Positions 34,539 through 49,486 are shown, numbered from the stretch's first letter. The stretch is 64,000 nt of DNA from Litorilinea aerophila (GCF_006569185.2 NZ_VIGC02000004.1:62001-126000); one strand, 5' to 3'. Numbers and translations: made by a program. The notes: a model not told the origin generated them from the sequence alone.

Positions 34539-35971
34539 ACCCGGCAGCGACGTCAGCCCTCAACCTGCCTGCCCTCCTGATCGGCAGCATGCTGGCCATG
34601 GCGGCCATCACTTATCTCTTTCGCACCTGGGAACGGGTAACCGCGCTGGTGGCCACCCTCTTTGTGGCCGGTTGGGCCCTGTGGCTCTGGCAGACAGACC
34701 TGAGCGCGCCCATCCGCACCTTGCCCCTGGTCCGGCAGCCGGTGGATCTGAGCGCCCCCTTGCAGCGCCTGGGCTTCACCTTCCGCCTGGAGCCCGGCGC
34801 CGTGCCCATTCTGGTGGCCAGTCTGTTGCTGGTGGCGGCGGCTTTCCTGCTGGCCGCCTGCATCAGCCAGGGGCACAGCTTTGTCCCCTTCACCCTGGTG
34901 CTCATGGCCGGGTACACCATGCTGGCCCTGCTGACCACGGGACCGCTGGCGCCGCCCTTGTTGGGCCCCCTGTTTCTGGTGGCCCTGAGCAGCGTGGGCA
35001 TCTTCATCCTGCAGGCGGGCCGACTGGTCCGGCCGGATGGTCCCCTTCGTTCCCTGCTGCCGCCGGTCTTTGCCTTTCCCCTGTTTCTGGTGGCTGCCTG
35101 GTATGTGGAGCAGATCCCCCTCAACCCCCAGGACGACACGGCCGCACGCATGGCCGCCCAGTTGCTGGGCCTGGCCCTGGTGATCCTGCTGGCGCCTGCG
35201 CCCCTGCACGGCGCCCAGCCGGCCATTGCCCGCTCGGCGCCGCCGGTGGTGACCGCCCTGTTGACCCTGCTCTACCAGCTCGCCCTGTTGCACCTCCTCT
35301 ACCGGGTGCTCAGCACCTTCCAGTTCGTCTCCCAGGAGGCGCCCCTGGGTCTGTGGCTCACGTGGGCGGGGCTGGCCACTGCGGTGTGGGGCGGCATCGC
35401 GGCCGCGGGCACCGATCATCCCGGCCGCCTGTGGGGCTATGCCGCGCTCCACGACTGGGGCCTGTTGCTGCTGGTGCTGGCCGTGCCCGGCATTCGAAGC
35501 TGGCCTCTGGTTCTCTTTCTGTTCGGCCTGCGCATTGTGAGCATGTTGACCACGGCTGTGGGGCTCTCTGCCCTGGAACAGCATGTGGGCGGACTGGACG
35601 CGTCCCGGCTCCAGGGAGCGGGCAGCCGGCTCCCCTGGAACAGCGCGGCCTTTTTGCTGGGCGGGCTGGGGCTGGCCGGCTTCCCCTTGAGCGCGGGCTT
35701 TACCGGCCATTGGGCAGCCCTGCAGATCCTGGCCGAAAATGACTGGCGGCCGGCGGCGCTGGTCTTGCTGGCCTCTGCCGGCGCCATCTTTGGCTTTGTA
35801 CGCATGGCCTGGATCATCTACGGCCCCCTGGAAAACCGCTACCTGGTCCGGGAGCGTCCCCTGCAAATGGCCCTGGCCGCAGCCGTTCTGCTGCTGTCGG
35901 TGGGGTTGGCCGTCATGCCCCAGCTGATGGATGCACCCATTGCCCGGGCCCTGCTGGCCTTCAGCGGTTGA
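34535..35971 (+). CDS. Complex-I/Mrp-like proton-translocating membrane subunit (NuoM/N-like), third of three
   Basis: 478 aa from GTG 34535 with GGAGG 6 nt upstream; the open frame begins at 34469. About 13 membrane helices. The block LGGLGLAGFPLSAGFTGHW matches the conserved SLxGxPxxxGFxxK region of NuoM/N proteins, and SRLPWNSAAFLL precedes it as in those subunits. It overlaps the upstream gene by 4 nt. No Fe-S, flavin or quinone-site subunit is near. The 178-bp gap that follows has one hairpin (GCCCGGCC...GGCCGGGC, about 36099-36115). Confidence 0.7.
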   Translation: MNPAATSALNLPALLIGSMLAMAAITYLFRTWERVTALVATLFVAGWALWLWQTDLSAPIRTLPLVRQPVDLSAPLQRLGFTFRLEPGAVPILVASLLLVAAAFLLAACISQGHSFVPFTLVLMAGYTMLALLTTGPLAPPLLGPLFLVALSSVGIFILQAGRLVRPDGPLRSLLPPVFAFPLFLVAAWYVEQIPLNPQDDTAARMAAQLLGLALVILLAPAPLHGAQPAIARSAPPVVTALLTLLYQLALLHLLYRVLSTFQFVSQEAPLGLWLTWAGLATAVWGGIAAAGTDHPGRLWGYAALHDWGLLLLVLAVPGIRSWPLVLFLFGLRIVSMLTTAVGLSALEQHVGGLDASRLQGAGSRLPWNSAAFLLGGLGLAGFPLSAGFTGHWAALQILAENDWRPAALVLLASAGAIFGFVRMAWIIYGPLENRYLVRERPLQMALAAAVLLLSVGLAVMPQLMDAPIARALLAFSG

Positions 35972-36149
35972 CCCATGGCCAACGCCATTTCTACCCCTCG
36001 GAATCCCCATTTCCTGACCGCCCCGGCTGCTGACCACCCTGTCCTTTACGACCCTGGCAGTTTTTGAGAGCCGAGCTGTGGTACCCTGGCCCAAGAAAAG
36101 CCCGGCCTGGCCGGGCGTTGTGAATCTGTCACCAGAAGGGTAAGGCCCA

Positions 36150-37524
36150 ATGACCGAGACCCAACCGACACCCCGCTCTTCTCGATTGAGCGGCTTTTAC
36201 CAATTACCCATGGACGAGCGGCTGGCCCTGGTGGCCCGCTGGGCCGGGTTGACCCCCGAAGAGGTGGCCTGGCTGCAGGATGGCCTTTCCCTGGCCCAGG
36301 CCGACAAGATGGTGGAGAACGTGGTGGGGCGCTATGCCCTCCCCCTGGCCATCGGCGCCAACTTCACCATCAACGGCCGGGATATCCTGATCCCCATGGT
36401 CATCGAAGAGCCGTCGGTGGTGGCGGCGGTCAGCTACGCGGCCCGGCTGGCCCGACTGGGCGGCGGCTTCCGCACGGGCAGCACCGAGCCGGTGATGATC
36501 GGCCAGATCCAGCTCCTGGAGGTGCCCGACATGGAACGGGCCATGGCCGCCATCCAGGCGGATCGGGAGGAGTTGCTGGCGTTGGCCAACACCAGCGCCA
36601 CCATCGCACGCCAGGGCGGCGGCCCGGTGGACATCCAGGCGCGCCCCCTGCCCGAAACCCCCGCCGGCCCCATGCTCATCGTCCACCTGCTCTTCGACAC
36701 CCGGGATGCCATGGGCGCCAACGCCATCAACACCGCGGTGGAGACCCTGGCGCCCCGCCTGGAACGGATCACCGGCGGCCGGGCCCTGTTGCGCATCCTC
36801 AGCAACCTGTCGGACCAGCGCCGGGCCTGGGCCGAGGTGGCCATCCCCGCGTCGGCCTTCAGCTCCATGGACTTCAACGGGCTGGAGGTGATCCAGGGCA
36901 TCGCCCAGGCCAATGCCTTCGCTGTGGCCGACCCCTACCGGGCCGCCACCCACAACAAGGGCATCCTCAACGGCATCGACGCGGTGGTCCTGGCTACGGG
37001 CAACGACTGGCGCGCGGTGGAGGCCGGCGCCCACGCCTACGCCGCCCGGGATGGCCGCTACCGGGCCCTGACCGAGTGGCGGGTGGTGGAAGACCTGGCC
37101 GGCGAGCTGCCTGAGCTCCACGCCTGGCGGGCGGCGGGGCAGGCTGCTGCCGGGGTCAACCATCCGCTGGACGAGCCTCACCTTTACGGCCGCCTGGAGA
37201 TGCCCCTGGCCGTGGGCATTGTGGGCGGTGCCACCCGCGCCCACCCGACGGCCCGGGTCGCGCTCAAGATCCTGGGCGTCACTTCCGCGCGGGAGCTGGC
37301 GGAGGTGATGGCCGCGGTGGGGCTGGCCCAGAACCTGGCTGCGCTGCGGGCCCTGGCCACGGAAGGCATCCAGCGGGGACACATGGCCCTCCATGCCCGC
37401 CAGATCGCCGTTTCCGCCGGCGCCCAGGGCGCCCAGGTGGATCGTATCGCCGCCCGGCTGGTGCAGGAGGGGCAGATCCGGCTGGAGCGAGCTCGTGAAT
37501 TGTTGCAAGGGGAGGATCAAGAAA

Positions 37525-37532
<8 letters not shown>
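36150..37532 (+). CDS. mvaA: Hydroxymethylglutaryl-CoA reductase, class II
   Basis: 460 aa. Class II markers: [21 protein letters not shown] (catalytic Glu), [32 protein letters not shown] (catalytic Lys/Asp region) and the C-terminal [16 protein letters not shown] with the catalytic His. It interconverts HMG-CoA and mevalonate. It overlaps the HMG-CoA synthase gene by 8 nt, so the pair makes mevalonate for isoprenoids rather than degrading it. Cofactor (NADH or NADPH) is not clear. Confidence 0.95.
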
Positions 37533-38577
<1,045 letters not shown>

Positions 38578-38649
38578 CCCACAGGTGCACAAGGCCCCGC
38601 ACAAGCAGAACCGGCGCCCACATCCACAAGGGTGTGCCGGGGCGCCGGT

Positions 38650-38745
38650 TTATCCCACATTTATCCCACACGAATGTGGGATAAATGTGGGATAATGTGG
38701 GAAAAGGGCCACCCTATCCCACATAACCCACACATTTCCCACATG
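38650..38745. repeat. Cluster of TATCCCACA-type motifs with a long perfect hairpin
   Basis: 21-bp perfect arms, 38650-38670 and 38675-38695, with a CGAA loop; each arm contains two copies of TATCCCACA. Four more variants follow up to about 38743 in both orientations (TGTGGGA, CTATCCCACA, AACCCACA, TTCCCACA). It separates the convergent HMG-CoA synthase and mfd genes and probably terminates both. The repeat density exceeds what a terminator needs. Confidence 0.75.
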
Positions 38746-38749
38746 AGGT

Positions 38750-42487
<3,738 letters not shown>

Positions 42488-42489
42488 GG

Positions 42490-43074
<585 letters not shown>

Positions 43075-43100
43075 GATATCCTATTCCAACACAAAAGGCC

Positions 43101-43170
43101 CATCTTCCGCCAATGGGGGGCTTATCGACCTGCGTTTTGGCTGCGCAGGCGGCCTCCCATTGGGAAGATG
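43101..43170 (-). terminator. Long interrupted hairpin between TP-linker protein gene and pth
   Basis: 43101-43117 pairs with 43156-43170 as CATCTTCC-CCAATGGG arms with a 2-nt bulge; a smaller stem with GCGTTTTGGCTGCGC lies in the loop. It is downstream of the gene ending at 43246 and upstream of pth, so it may terminate the former or structure the pth leader. Confidence 0.5.
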
Positions 43171-43245
43171 AGCAAATCGGGGTGAGCAAACAGAGAAAGG
43201 GCAATCACTCCCGAACGGGAGGCTTGCCCCTGTCATCACATCCGA

Positions 43246-44178
43246 TCAGCTGTACTGTTTCCAGAGCCAGCTGAAGAGCCGTTTGCCCGCGTACAGGGCG
43301 GCCACGCCGAAGAACAGGGCGGCGCTGAAGCGCACGCCGTTCCAGAACTGCCGGCGCAGACGATTCAGGGACAACGCCTCGCCCAGCTGCCGGGTGACGC
43401 TGTCGCCGGGCTCCGCCACCACCGCCGGGCTCTCACCGGCCGTCCCGACCACGGAGCCACCGGCCCCGGCTGCGCCTGCTGTGTCTGTGCTCGTGTCCGC
43501 CGGGGGGGCCAGCACAGCTGCCACGGCCACGGTGGGGGTGGGTGTCGGTTCGGCCAGTTCCGGCTGGCTGACTTCCCCCACCACGGGTGTGGGTTGGGGC
43601 GCAGGCGTGAACGTGGCCGTGGGGATGGGCGTCGGCGTCGGTTCGCTGGGCGTTGGCGTCGGGGTAGGCGCCAGGTTGACGCTCAGGTTTTTGGCGAAAT
43701 ATTCTGCGTAATTGCCGTCAATCTTCACCACCCGCAGCCGGATGCTGTAGACGCCCGGGGGCAGGCCGCCCGCATGCCAGACACCCAGCTGGCCGTTGAT
43801 CACCGGCTGGGTGCCGCCATCAAAGTAGATGTAGGCATCGTCGCCGCTGGGCTCCGCCTTGTAGTGGAGCTCATATTTCTGAAAAGGCTCGATCACGGCC
43901 GTGCCAAAGATGGGCACATCCCCCGCCACAGCGGAGCCAGTTGCCGGGGATGTAATGCCGGACTCCACTCCCTGGGCCTGGGCCACTGCTGGGGGCGACA
44001 GAAGGGTCAGGAGCACGCCCACGGCCAGCCCCAGCCGCGCTGTCCATTCGCGCAGGCCACGCTGCCAGCGCATCCACCCGGACAGGAGGCTTTCCTTCCT
44101 GGCCGTCACCGGGGACATCTTCCCATCTCGGGTCGAGCCATGACGCCAGACCGTCCGAATCATTGATATTGTCATCAT
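43246..44178 (-). CDS. Exported protein with Ig-like domain, TP-rich linker and C-terminal anchor
   Basis: Up to 310 aa. The start is uncertain: ATG 44178, 44175, 44163 and 44118 are all in frame and GGAG abuts 44178. A signal helix ([18 protein letters not shown]) is followed by an Ig-like domain of about 100 residues ([21 protein letters not shown]...[12 protein letters not shown]), a long low-complexity linker with [13 protein letters not shown], an Ala/Thr-rich stretch, and a final membrane helix plus short basic tail. It is probably displayed outside the membrane. Function unknown; the layout is common among exported proteins of Chloroflexota. Confidence 0.75.
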   Translation of the reverse strand: MMTISMIRTVWRHGSTRDGKMSPVTARKESLLSGWMRWQRGLREWTARLGLAVGVLLTLLSPPAVAQAQGVESGITSPATGSAVAGDVPIFGTAVIEPFQKYELHYKAEPSGDDAYIYFDGGTQPVINGQLGVWHAGGLPPGVYSIRLRVVKIDGNYAEYFAKNLSVNLAPTPTPTPSEPTPTPIPTATFTPAPQPTPVVGEVSQPELAEPTPTPTVAVAAVLAPPADTSTDTAGAAGAGGSVVGTAGESPAVVAEPGDSVTRQLGEALSLNRLRRQFWNGVRFSAALFFGVAALYAGKRLFSWLWKQYS

Positions 44179-44212
44179 CTCCAAAGGCCGATCATCCCGT
44201 CGGCCGGGCCGT

Positions 44213-44929
44213 TCAATTGCTCCCACTGGCTGCCAGCAGCCGATCAATCTCCGCGGCCAGCCCGTTGTAATCGAAGGGGTTCTCCACCTGCTGACCGTTG
44301 ATCATGATGGACGGCGTCCCGGTGAAGCCCAGGGCGATGGCCTGGTTGGCCGACTCCTGCACGGCGGTGCGATACTTCTGGCTGCTCATGCACTGGAGGA
44401 AGGCCCGGCTGTCCAGCCCCAATTCATCCGCGTACTGGACCAGGGCATCCAGCAGATAGCCGGCCTGGCCTCGATCCTGGGCCTGGAAGAGGCGGTCGTG
44501 GTAGGGCCAGAAGGCGTTCTGGTCGGCGGCGCACATGCCCGCCATGGCGGCCATTTCCGAGCCCGGTGCGAAGCTCTGCAGGGGGAAGAAATGATATTCC
44601 AGCTTCACCTGGCCTGTCTTCACGTAGGCCTCCATCAACTGGGGCTTGATCTGCTCAGTCCACTGGCGACAGTGGGGACACAGAAAATCTTCCCACATTT
44701 GAACGGTCACCGGCGCGTCCGGGTTCCCCAGGCTGGTGCCGTTGACCCACTCGGCCGGCACGTCCGGCGGGGTGATTTCTGCCACCGACTGGCGGCTGTT
44801 CAGGGCGGCCAGGGCGATGACCAGGATCACCACTGCCGCGGAGATGCCGATGATCCAGTAGCCGATGGCGTTTTGATTTTTGCTGCGCCGACGCACCTTG
44901 CTGGTACGTCTCGTCGCTGTTTTGGCCAT
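44213..44929 (-). CDS. Membrane-anchored DsbA-like thiol oxidoreductase
   Basis: 238 aa. Basic N-terminus, one membrane helix (about residues 23-43), then a thioredoxin-fold domain with helical insert. Active-site motif [10 protein letters not shown] (CPHC, as in DsbA) and the cis-Pro loop [13 protein letters not shown]. It resembles BdbD-type disulfide oxidases. Partner quinone oxidoreductase (BdbC/VKOR) is not in the window. It probably folds exported proteins or supports oxidase assembly. The 234-bp gap after its start (44930-45163) has only a hairpin, GGGATCGA with TCGATCCC near 45009-45030. Confidence 0.9.
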   Translation of the reverse strand: MAKTATRRTSKVRRRSKNQNAIGYWIIGISAAVVILVIALAALNSRQSVAEITPPDVPAEWVNGTSLGNPDAPVTVQMWEDFLCPHCRQWTEQIKPQLMEAYVKTGQVKLEYHFFPLQSFAPGSEMAAMAGMCAADQNAFWPYHDRLFQAQDRGQAGYLLDALVQYADELGLDSRAFLQCMSSQKYRTAVQESANQAIALGFTGTPSIMINGQQVENPFDYNGLAAEIDRLLAASGSN

Positions 44930-45163
44930 GACGATTTTACTCCCCGTCCGTCATTCAAACGGACTCCATGCAATCAGCGATCCGGGCTTTGAGCCCGAGC
45001 CTGTCCTCTGGGATCGAAGATCCTCGATCCCCCGTCTGCGATCGAATGAGCCTGCCCGCCGACCCCACCCCTGGAGGAGGGCAGGCGGCATGGCGTCTCC
45101 AGTATACGTGTTTTGGGGCGGCCGGGCAAGAAGATCCAGGGTGTGGATGCGTACCTTGTCCCG

Positions 45164-46933
45164 TCACCAGCCGCTGGCGGTGAAGACCCGTTGAAGGATC
45201 ACTTCCCGCTCCTCCGGCGTGGCCCAGCGGGGCTGGCCGTAATCCTCCAGCACCGTGGGCAGCAGGCGGGTGCTGATGTGGCGCCCCTGGTAGATGGTGT
45301 GCTTCACGATCAGCCCCTGGCGGGTGGTCTCGCTCCACATCTGGTCGAAGAAGAGGTTGCCCAGGCCGTAGAGGATGAGCCGGCCGTTCAGGAACTGGAT
45401 GGCCTGGGGGACGTGGCTCTGGACGCCGGTCACCACGTCGGCGCCGGCCCGCACCAGGGCCGAGAAGTCCTGTCGCTGTTCCCACAGGGGTTGGACGTCG
45501 TAGCTCTCCTGGTACTGCAGTTCGGCGAAGACCACGTCGGCCCGACCCTGTTCCTTGATGTTGCGGATGGTGGCGGACATGATGTTCAGGTCGAAGGGCG
45601 CGCTGCCCGGTCGGGAGTCGGTGGCCCAGGCGGACGGCGGGCCATAGCTGTTGGCGCCCAGAAAGGCCAGGCGGTTGCCGTTGTGTTCGATGTAGAGGGG
45701 GGCAAAGGCGGCTTCCCGGTTTTCGCCGCCGCCGTAGACGGGCAGGCCCGCCTCGGCATAGATGGCCAGGGACTGGAGGGCCGCTTCCACGCCGTAGTCG
45801 TTCTGGTGGTTGCCGGTCAGGCCCACGATGTCCACCCCCGAGGCAGTGAGGGCCTCCATGTACTCCGGCTTGCTGCAGAAGACCAGGTTGTCCAGGTCGG
45901 TGTTGGTTTCGCAGCCGGGCACGAAGGGGACCTCGTTGCTGATGGCCGTGATGTCGGCGCTGGCCAGCTCTGGTCCGACGATGGCCGCGGGCCAGTCATA
46001 GCCGTAGCGATCCATCTGGGCCGCGGTCAGCCGGGTCATGGCGGTGACGCCGGTCATGGCCACCACAGTCAGCCGATCCGGGTCCCGGTTGGCGGGGGCC
46101 ATCTGGGCGAAGAGGGCGTCGATGGCCCGGCCCTGGGCCGGGGTGACGGGGTGGATGTGGGCGTAGACCGTAGCCACCAGGGGATAGGCTTCTGGATCGA
46201 AGTGGTGGGCATTTTCCACCGGGTTTTGACCGTCCACGGCCAGGACGGCCAGCCGTGGCTCCAGCAACTCGAAGGGGAGGAGGGCCAGGGTGGGGGTGCT
46301 GCCCCAGGTGGCCTCCCGCAGCTGTTCCACCGTGGCGTACCCCTGAACGGTGGGGCCCGGCCCGGCCAGGATCTGGCTCAAGGCAGGGATGGTCTGGGTG
46401 AGCACGGCCACCGCCTGGAAGCGTTCGTCCTCCCCCTGCCAGGCCGCCTCCAGCTCGGCCCAGGTGATGTCGGGCTCGACCACGTCGAAGCGGGTGGCCG
46501 CGGCGAAGAAGAGGCGGTAGATGGGGCGCCCCGCGGTGCCGTCGCTGGCCTCTGGCTCCAGGCTCAGGGTGACGCTGGGCGTGTCAGCCGGTACGGTGGT
46601 CGTGAGCACGTTGACATAGCCGCTCACCACCTGGTCCACTGCGCTGCGGACGGTGGGCGGCAGCGCCGGATCCAGAACCAGGACGATGGGGGTGCCCTCC
46701 CTGGCCACGGTGGCAGGCGGGGAGGACGCCGGCGGCGTTGCGGTGGGCGTTGCTCGGGGGGCCAGCAGCGCGGCCAGCCCGTCATCCCCGGGGCCGGCGG
46801 CCGCCTGGACCGGCCGGTTGCCCGGTGTATGGGGGATGTGGGTCAGGGACCAGATGGCCAGCGCGATGCCGGCCAGGATCATGAGCGCACTGGCCAGAAC
46901 AGTCAGTTTGCGAGCCAGGGATGTGTTGGACAT
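45164..46933 (-). CDS. CapA/PgsA-like metallophosphatase-fold protein, membrane-anchored
   Basis: 589 aa. N-terminal membrane helix (about 10-31), a TP/Ala-rich linker, a middle domain of about 200 residues that resembles a periplasmic-binding-like region (GTPIVLVLDPALPP...EQLREATWGSTPTLALLPFEL), and a C-terminal CapA domain from about residue 260. CapA hallmarks: VGLTGNHQNDYG and RLILYGLGNLFFDQ. CapA proteins are linked to poly-gamma-glutamate or capsule synthesis, but many remain uncharacterised. No pgsBC genes are adjacent. Confidence 0.82.
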   Translation of the reverse strand: MSNTSLARKLTVLASALMILAGIALAIWSLTHIPHTPGNRPVQAAAGPGDDGLAALLAPRATPTATPPASSPPATVAREGTPIVLVLDPALPPTVRSAVDQVVSGYVNVLTTTVPADTPSVTLSLEPEASDGTAGRPIYRLFFAAATRFDVVEPDITWAELEAAWQGEDERFQAVAVLTQTIPALSQILAGPGPTVQGYATVEQLREATWGSTPTLALLPFELLEPRLAVLAVDGQNPVENAHHFDPEAYPLVATVYAHIHPVTPAQGRAIDALFAQMAPANRDPDRLTVVAMTGVTAMTRLTAAQMDRYGYDWPAAIVGPELASADITAISNEVPFVPGCETNTDLDNLVFCSKPEYMEALTASGVDIVGLTGNHQNDYGVEAALQSLAIYAEAGLPVYGGGENREAAFAPLYIEHNGNRLAFLGANSYGPPSAWATDSRPGSAPFDLNIMSATIRNIKEQGRADVVFAELQYQESYDVQPLWEQRQDFSALVRAGADVVTGVQSHVPQAIQFLNGRLILYGLGNLFFDQMWSETTRQGLIVKHTIYQGRHISTRLLPTVLEDYGQPRWATPEEREVILQRVFTASGW

Positions 46934-47024
46934 GGAGCAAAGGGACCTTCCAGGGATGGGTCGATGGGTTCACGGTTCATGGTTGGCTTTACCTGGCCAG
47001 TATAGCGCAGAGCAGGCCGGACTG

Positions 47025-47067
47025 CAACGGAAAAGGCGGGAGAGCTCCTCTCCCGCCTTTTCCGTTG
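47025..47067 (-). terminator. Hairpin with 20-bp perfect arms
   Basis: 47025-47044 pairs exactly with 47048-47067 across a 3-nt loop (CTC). It lies downstream of the PRC-BON gene and upstream of the CapA-like gene on the minus strand. Likely an intrinsic terminator: a CCTTTTCC run is within the stem rather than after it. Confidence 0.6.
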
Positions 47068-47149
47068 CCTGTTGATCGGTTTGGGGATCAGATGGAAACC
47101 GATCGGGTGGTGAATTGTCCTGGGTTCAAGGCGTTTCGGTGCTTCGTGA

Positions 47150-48040
47150 TCAGCTTCGGATCACCATCAGCTCATTGACTACCGATGTGACGCCGGGCTG
47201 GGCGGCGGCAACCTCCTCGGCTGCCTGGCGCATTTCGGGGCTCTGCACGTCGCCCTGGAGGATGATCACTCCCCGGTCGTCGATGACCTCGATCACCGCG
47301 TTTTGGGTGCGGGGATCCCGGCTGAGGGCAGCCTGGACCCTGGCCACCACGCTGGTGGGCTCCGGCGTGCCTGTGGCGGAGCCCTCCGGTGTAAGCAGGT
47401 GCTCCACCAGGGCCGGTCCGGCTTCTTCCGGGGGCGAGTAGCGAGGCAGCCGGTCCAGCTCGTCGTTGGAGATGGAAGTGAAGATCTCATCTTCGTAGAA
47501 ATCCTCCACCTGCTCCACGGGGAGCACCAGCCGCTGCGGGATCAACCCCCGGCGGATGACCAGGTGGGTGATCTCCCGGCTCTGGGGATGGATCAGGACG
47601 TGATCCAGATGGCCGATGGTCTTGTGCAGGTTCTCCACCTTGGTGTCCCGCCCCAACACCACCCGATCCGAGGAGACGCCCGTGCGGACTCGCCTGCGTA
47701 CCATGACCGGTTCTGCCGGCAGTGGTCCAAAACCCGGGGCCACCCCGCTGGCGGAGACATAGCGGCCGCCTTCACTGGCAGGCTCGCTGATCTCGGTCTC
47801 TCCGTACTCGGTGAAATCCTCCAGCTGGGCCTCGCTCACATCCAGCAAGATACCCTCTGGCGTCGTCCCGACCAGGGTGGAGATGGGCACGACCCGGCTG
47901 TGCTTGAGGAGCATGCCCCGTTCCACGATCAGGTCGGTGACCTGATGGGTCTCTGGATCCACGGCCACTTTCAACAACCTGCCGCCCGCGGTGTCGTTGC
48001 ACAACACCCGTGCGCCCAAGTTCAGGTCAAGCTCGTACAT
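47150..48040 (-). CDS. PRC-barrel (two) and BON domain protein
   Basis: 296 aa from ATG 48040 with AGGAGG upstream; the frame stays open far upstream without signals. Residues about 1-75 are a PRC-barrel-like domain (LNLGARVLCNDTAGGRLLKV), about 110-190 a second one (VSSDRVVLGRDTKVENL... GHLDHVLIHPQSREITHLVI), and about 225-296 a BON domain (NAVIEVIDDRGVIILQGDV, ending SVVNELMVIR). BON domains bind membranes or phospholipids, and PRC barrels bind partner proteins. Probable stress or envelope-associated protein; no catalytic motif. Confidence 0.85.
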   Translation of the reverse strand: MYELDLNLGARVLCNDTAGGRLLKVAVDPETHQVTDLIVERGMLLKHSRVVPISTLVGTTPEGILLDVSEAQLEDFTEYGETEISEPASEGGRYVSASGVAPGFGPLPAEPVMVRRRVRTGVSSDRVVLGRDTKVENLHKTIGHLDHVLIHPQSREITHLVIRRGLIPQRLVLPVEQVEDFYEDEIFTSISNDELDRLPRYSPPEEAGPALVEHLLTPEGSATGTPEPTSVVARVQAALSRDPRTQNAVIEVIDDRGVIILQGDVQSPEMRQAAEEVAAAQPGVTSVVNELMVIRS

Positions 48041-48337
48041 GCTGCACCTCCTGCAGTCAGTCCCATGGCCCGGGGGAAGCCATGTGGAGCCGTAAGCCGT
48101 GCCCCTATTATGGCAGCATTTGGACTGGCAAGCCGGTCTCTTGTGGGACCCGTGTCGGACGTTATGTTTACTGGTTGGCGACTGGGGGCTGGTGCAATCT
48201 GGACGGATTGCTGACGGGCGGCCCACCGGCATCTGTCGCTGTCCCTTCACCCACCTGGGTTTGGCACCATCGGGCGGCTGCGAGCCGTCGCTACGAGAGA
48301 ATCTTTGATAGCCCCTGTTCGGCCTGTTCGGAGGCAC

Positions 48338-48366
48338 TTGACCGGCCCCTGGAAGTAAGCTATAAG
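48338..48366 (+). promoter_or_regulatory. Sigma-70-like promoter for the LLM-type gene
   Basis: TTGACC (48338-48343), 17 bp, TATAAG (48361-48366), about 40 bp before GTG 48407. The rest of the 366-bp divergent gap 48041-48406 shows no gene; a promoter for the minus-strand PRC-BON gene was not clear. Confidence 0.6.
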
Positions 48367-48406
48367 TCAGGGAGGATGTTTCAATCTCTACCCAAGGAGG
48401 TATCCC

Positions 48407-49294
48407 GTGACAATCCCGGTCGGTCTCAACATCTGGTCCGGTTTGGTGGGCCATACCATTCCCTATCTGGACGCCACGGTGGCGCCCTTCGATTCCATCT
48501 GGATGCCGGACCACGTCCAGTATGGGGCGAAGCCGGTGGCAGAAGGGTGGAGCCTGCTGGTCTACGCCCTGGCCCGCTATGAGGATAAGATCTGCGGCCA
48601 TCAGGTGCTCTGCAACAGCTTCCGCAACCCGGCCCACCTGGCCAAGATGGCGGCCACCTGCCAGATCCTCTCCGGCGGCCGGGTAGTGGTGGGCATTGGC
48701 GCCGGCTGGAACGAGGAGGAGTATCTGGCCTACGGCTGGCCCTTCCCCAGCCATCGGGTGCGCATCGCCCAACTGGCCGAGGCCATCTAGATTCTGCGGG
48801 CCATGTGGCGGGAGGCGCCGGCCACCTTCCAGGGCGAGCACTACCAGATCGAAAATGCCTACTGCGAGCCAAAGCCCGATCCCATACCGCCCATCATGGT
48901 CGGCGGATCTGGCGAAAAGTATCTGCTGCGGGTGGTGGCCGAACATGCCGACTGGTGGAATTACATCTACCAGGACCGGGCCACCTATGCCCATAAGCAG
49001 CAGGTGCTCCAGGAACACTGCCGCCAGGTCGGCCGGGACTACGACGAAATCGTGCAGGTCATCGCCTCCCAGATCCTGATCGCCGAAAACGAGACGGACC
49101 TCAAGCGGCTCCAGGAAGATCCGGCCGTCCGCCCGGTCACCAGTAACGGCCTGGCCGGCACCCCGGAGCAGATCACCGAACAGCTGCTGGCCGGCATCCA
49201 GCAGGGCGCCCGGCGGGTTCACGTCAGCTTTGCCGATTCCCCCCGTACCGACGGGACCCTGCTCTTTGCCGAAAGGGTACTGCCCCATCTGTAA
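48407..49294 (+). pseudogene. LLM-class (F420/FMN-dependent) oxidoreductase interrupted by an in-frame TAG
   Basis: GTG 48407 with AAGGAGG upstream opens a frame that reads a luciferase-like monooxygenase, is stopped by TAG at 48788-48790 after residue 127, and resumes in the same frame to TAA at about 49292-49294. Both sides are conserved: GLNIWSGLVGH, LSGGRVVVGIGAGWNEEEY before, and ILRAMWREAPATFQGEHYQ, PPIMVGGSGEKYLLRVVAEHAD after. The family normally has Glu or Gln at the stop (EA(L/I)xILRAMW). A single C-to-T change (CAG to TAG) would explain it. Nonsense mutation, sequencing error or read-through are possible; the absence of other decay argues for a recent event. Confidence 0.85.
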
Positions 49295-49339
49295 AGCCGC
49301 AGAGTTCACAGATGGTTCGACTGCTGGTTCGCCTGCAAG

Positions 49340-49462
49340 AAGGTGAAATCAGGACGCTGACCCACGCACATGAACGCCGATTCGGTTTACTCTTTCCTGC
49401 GTTTCTTTGCGTCTTTGCACCTTTGCGCCTTTGCGTTCAAAAATGCCCTTTTTGCAGGGAAG
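49340..49462 (+). repeat. Direct repeat, copy A, upstream of MFS gene
   Basis: 123-bp segment closely matching 50772-50894. It contains four octamers of the form CTTTGCGN (49405-49436) and ends in a TTCAAAAATGCCCTTTTTGC motif. The two copies bracket the MFS gene 49487-50755. A shorter inverted copy is at 53377-53422. Confidence 0.85.
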
Positions 49463-49486
49463 CCAGGAAAAGGACGATAGCATCCG

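Noticed and set aside
35975-36067. 30-codon frame (ATG 35975) after the complex-I-like trio
   Set aside because: No ribosome site, no similarity or hydrophobic pattern; likely chance.
38650-38695. DnaA boxes or a replication origin
   Set aside because: The repeats read TTATCCCACA, one C more than the DnaA box TTATCCACA, and no origin-linked genes (dnaA, dnaN, gyrB) are near.
45113-47005. 630-aa plus-strand frame opposite the CapA-like gene
   Set aside because: Low-complexity shadow; CapA motifs are intact on the minus strand.
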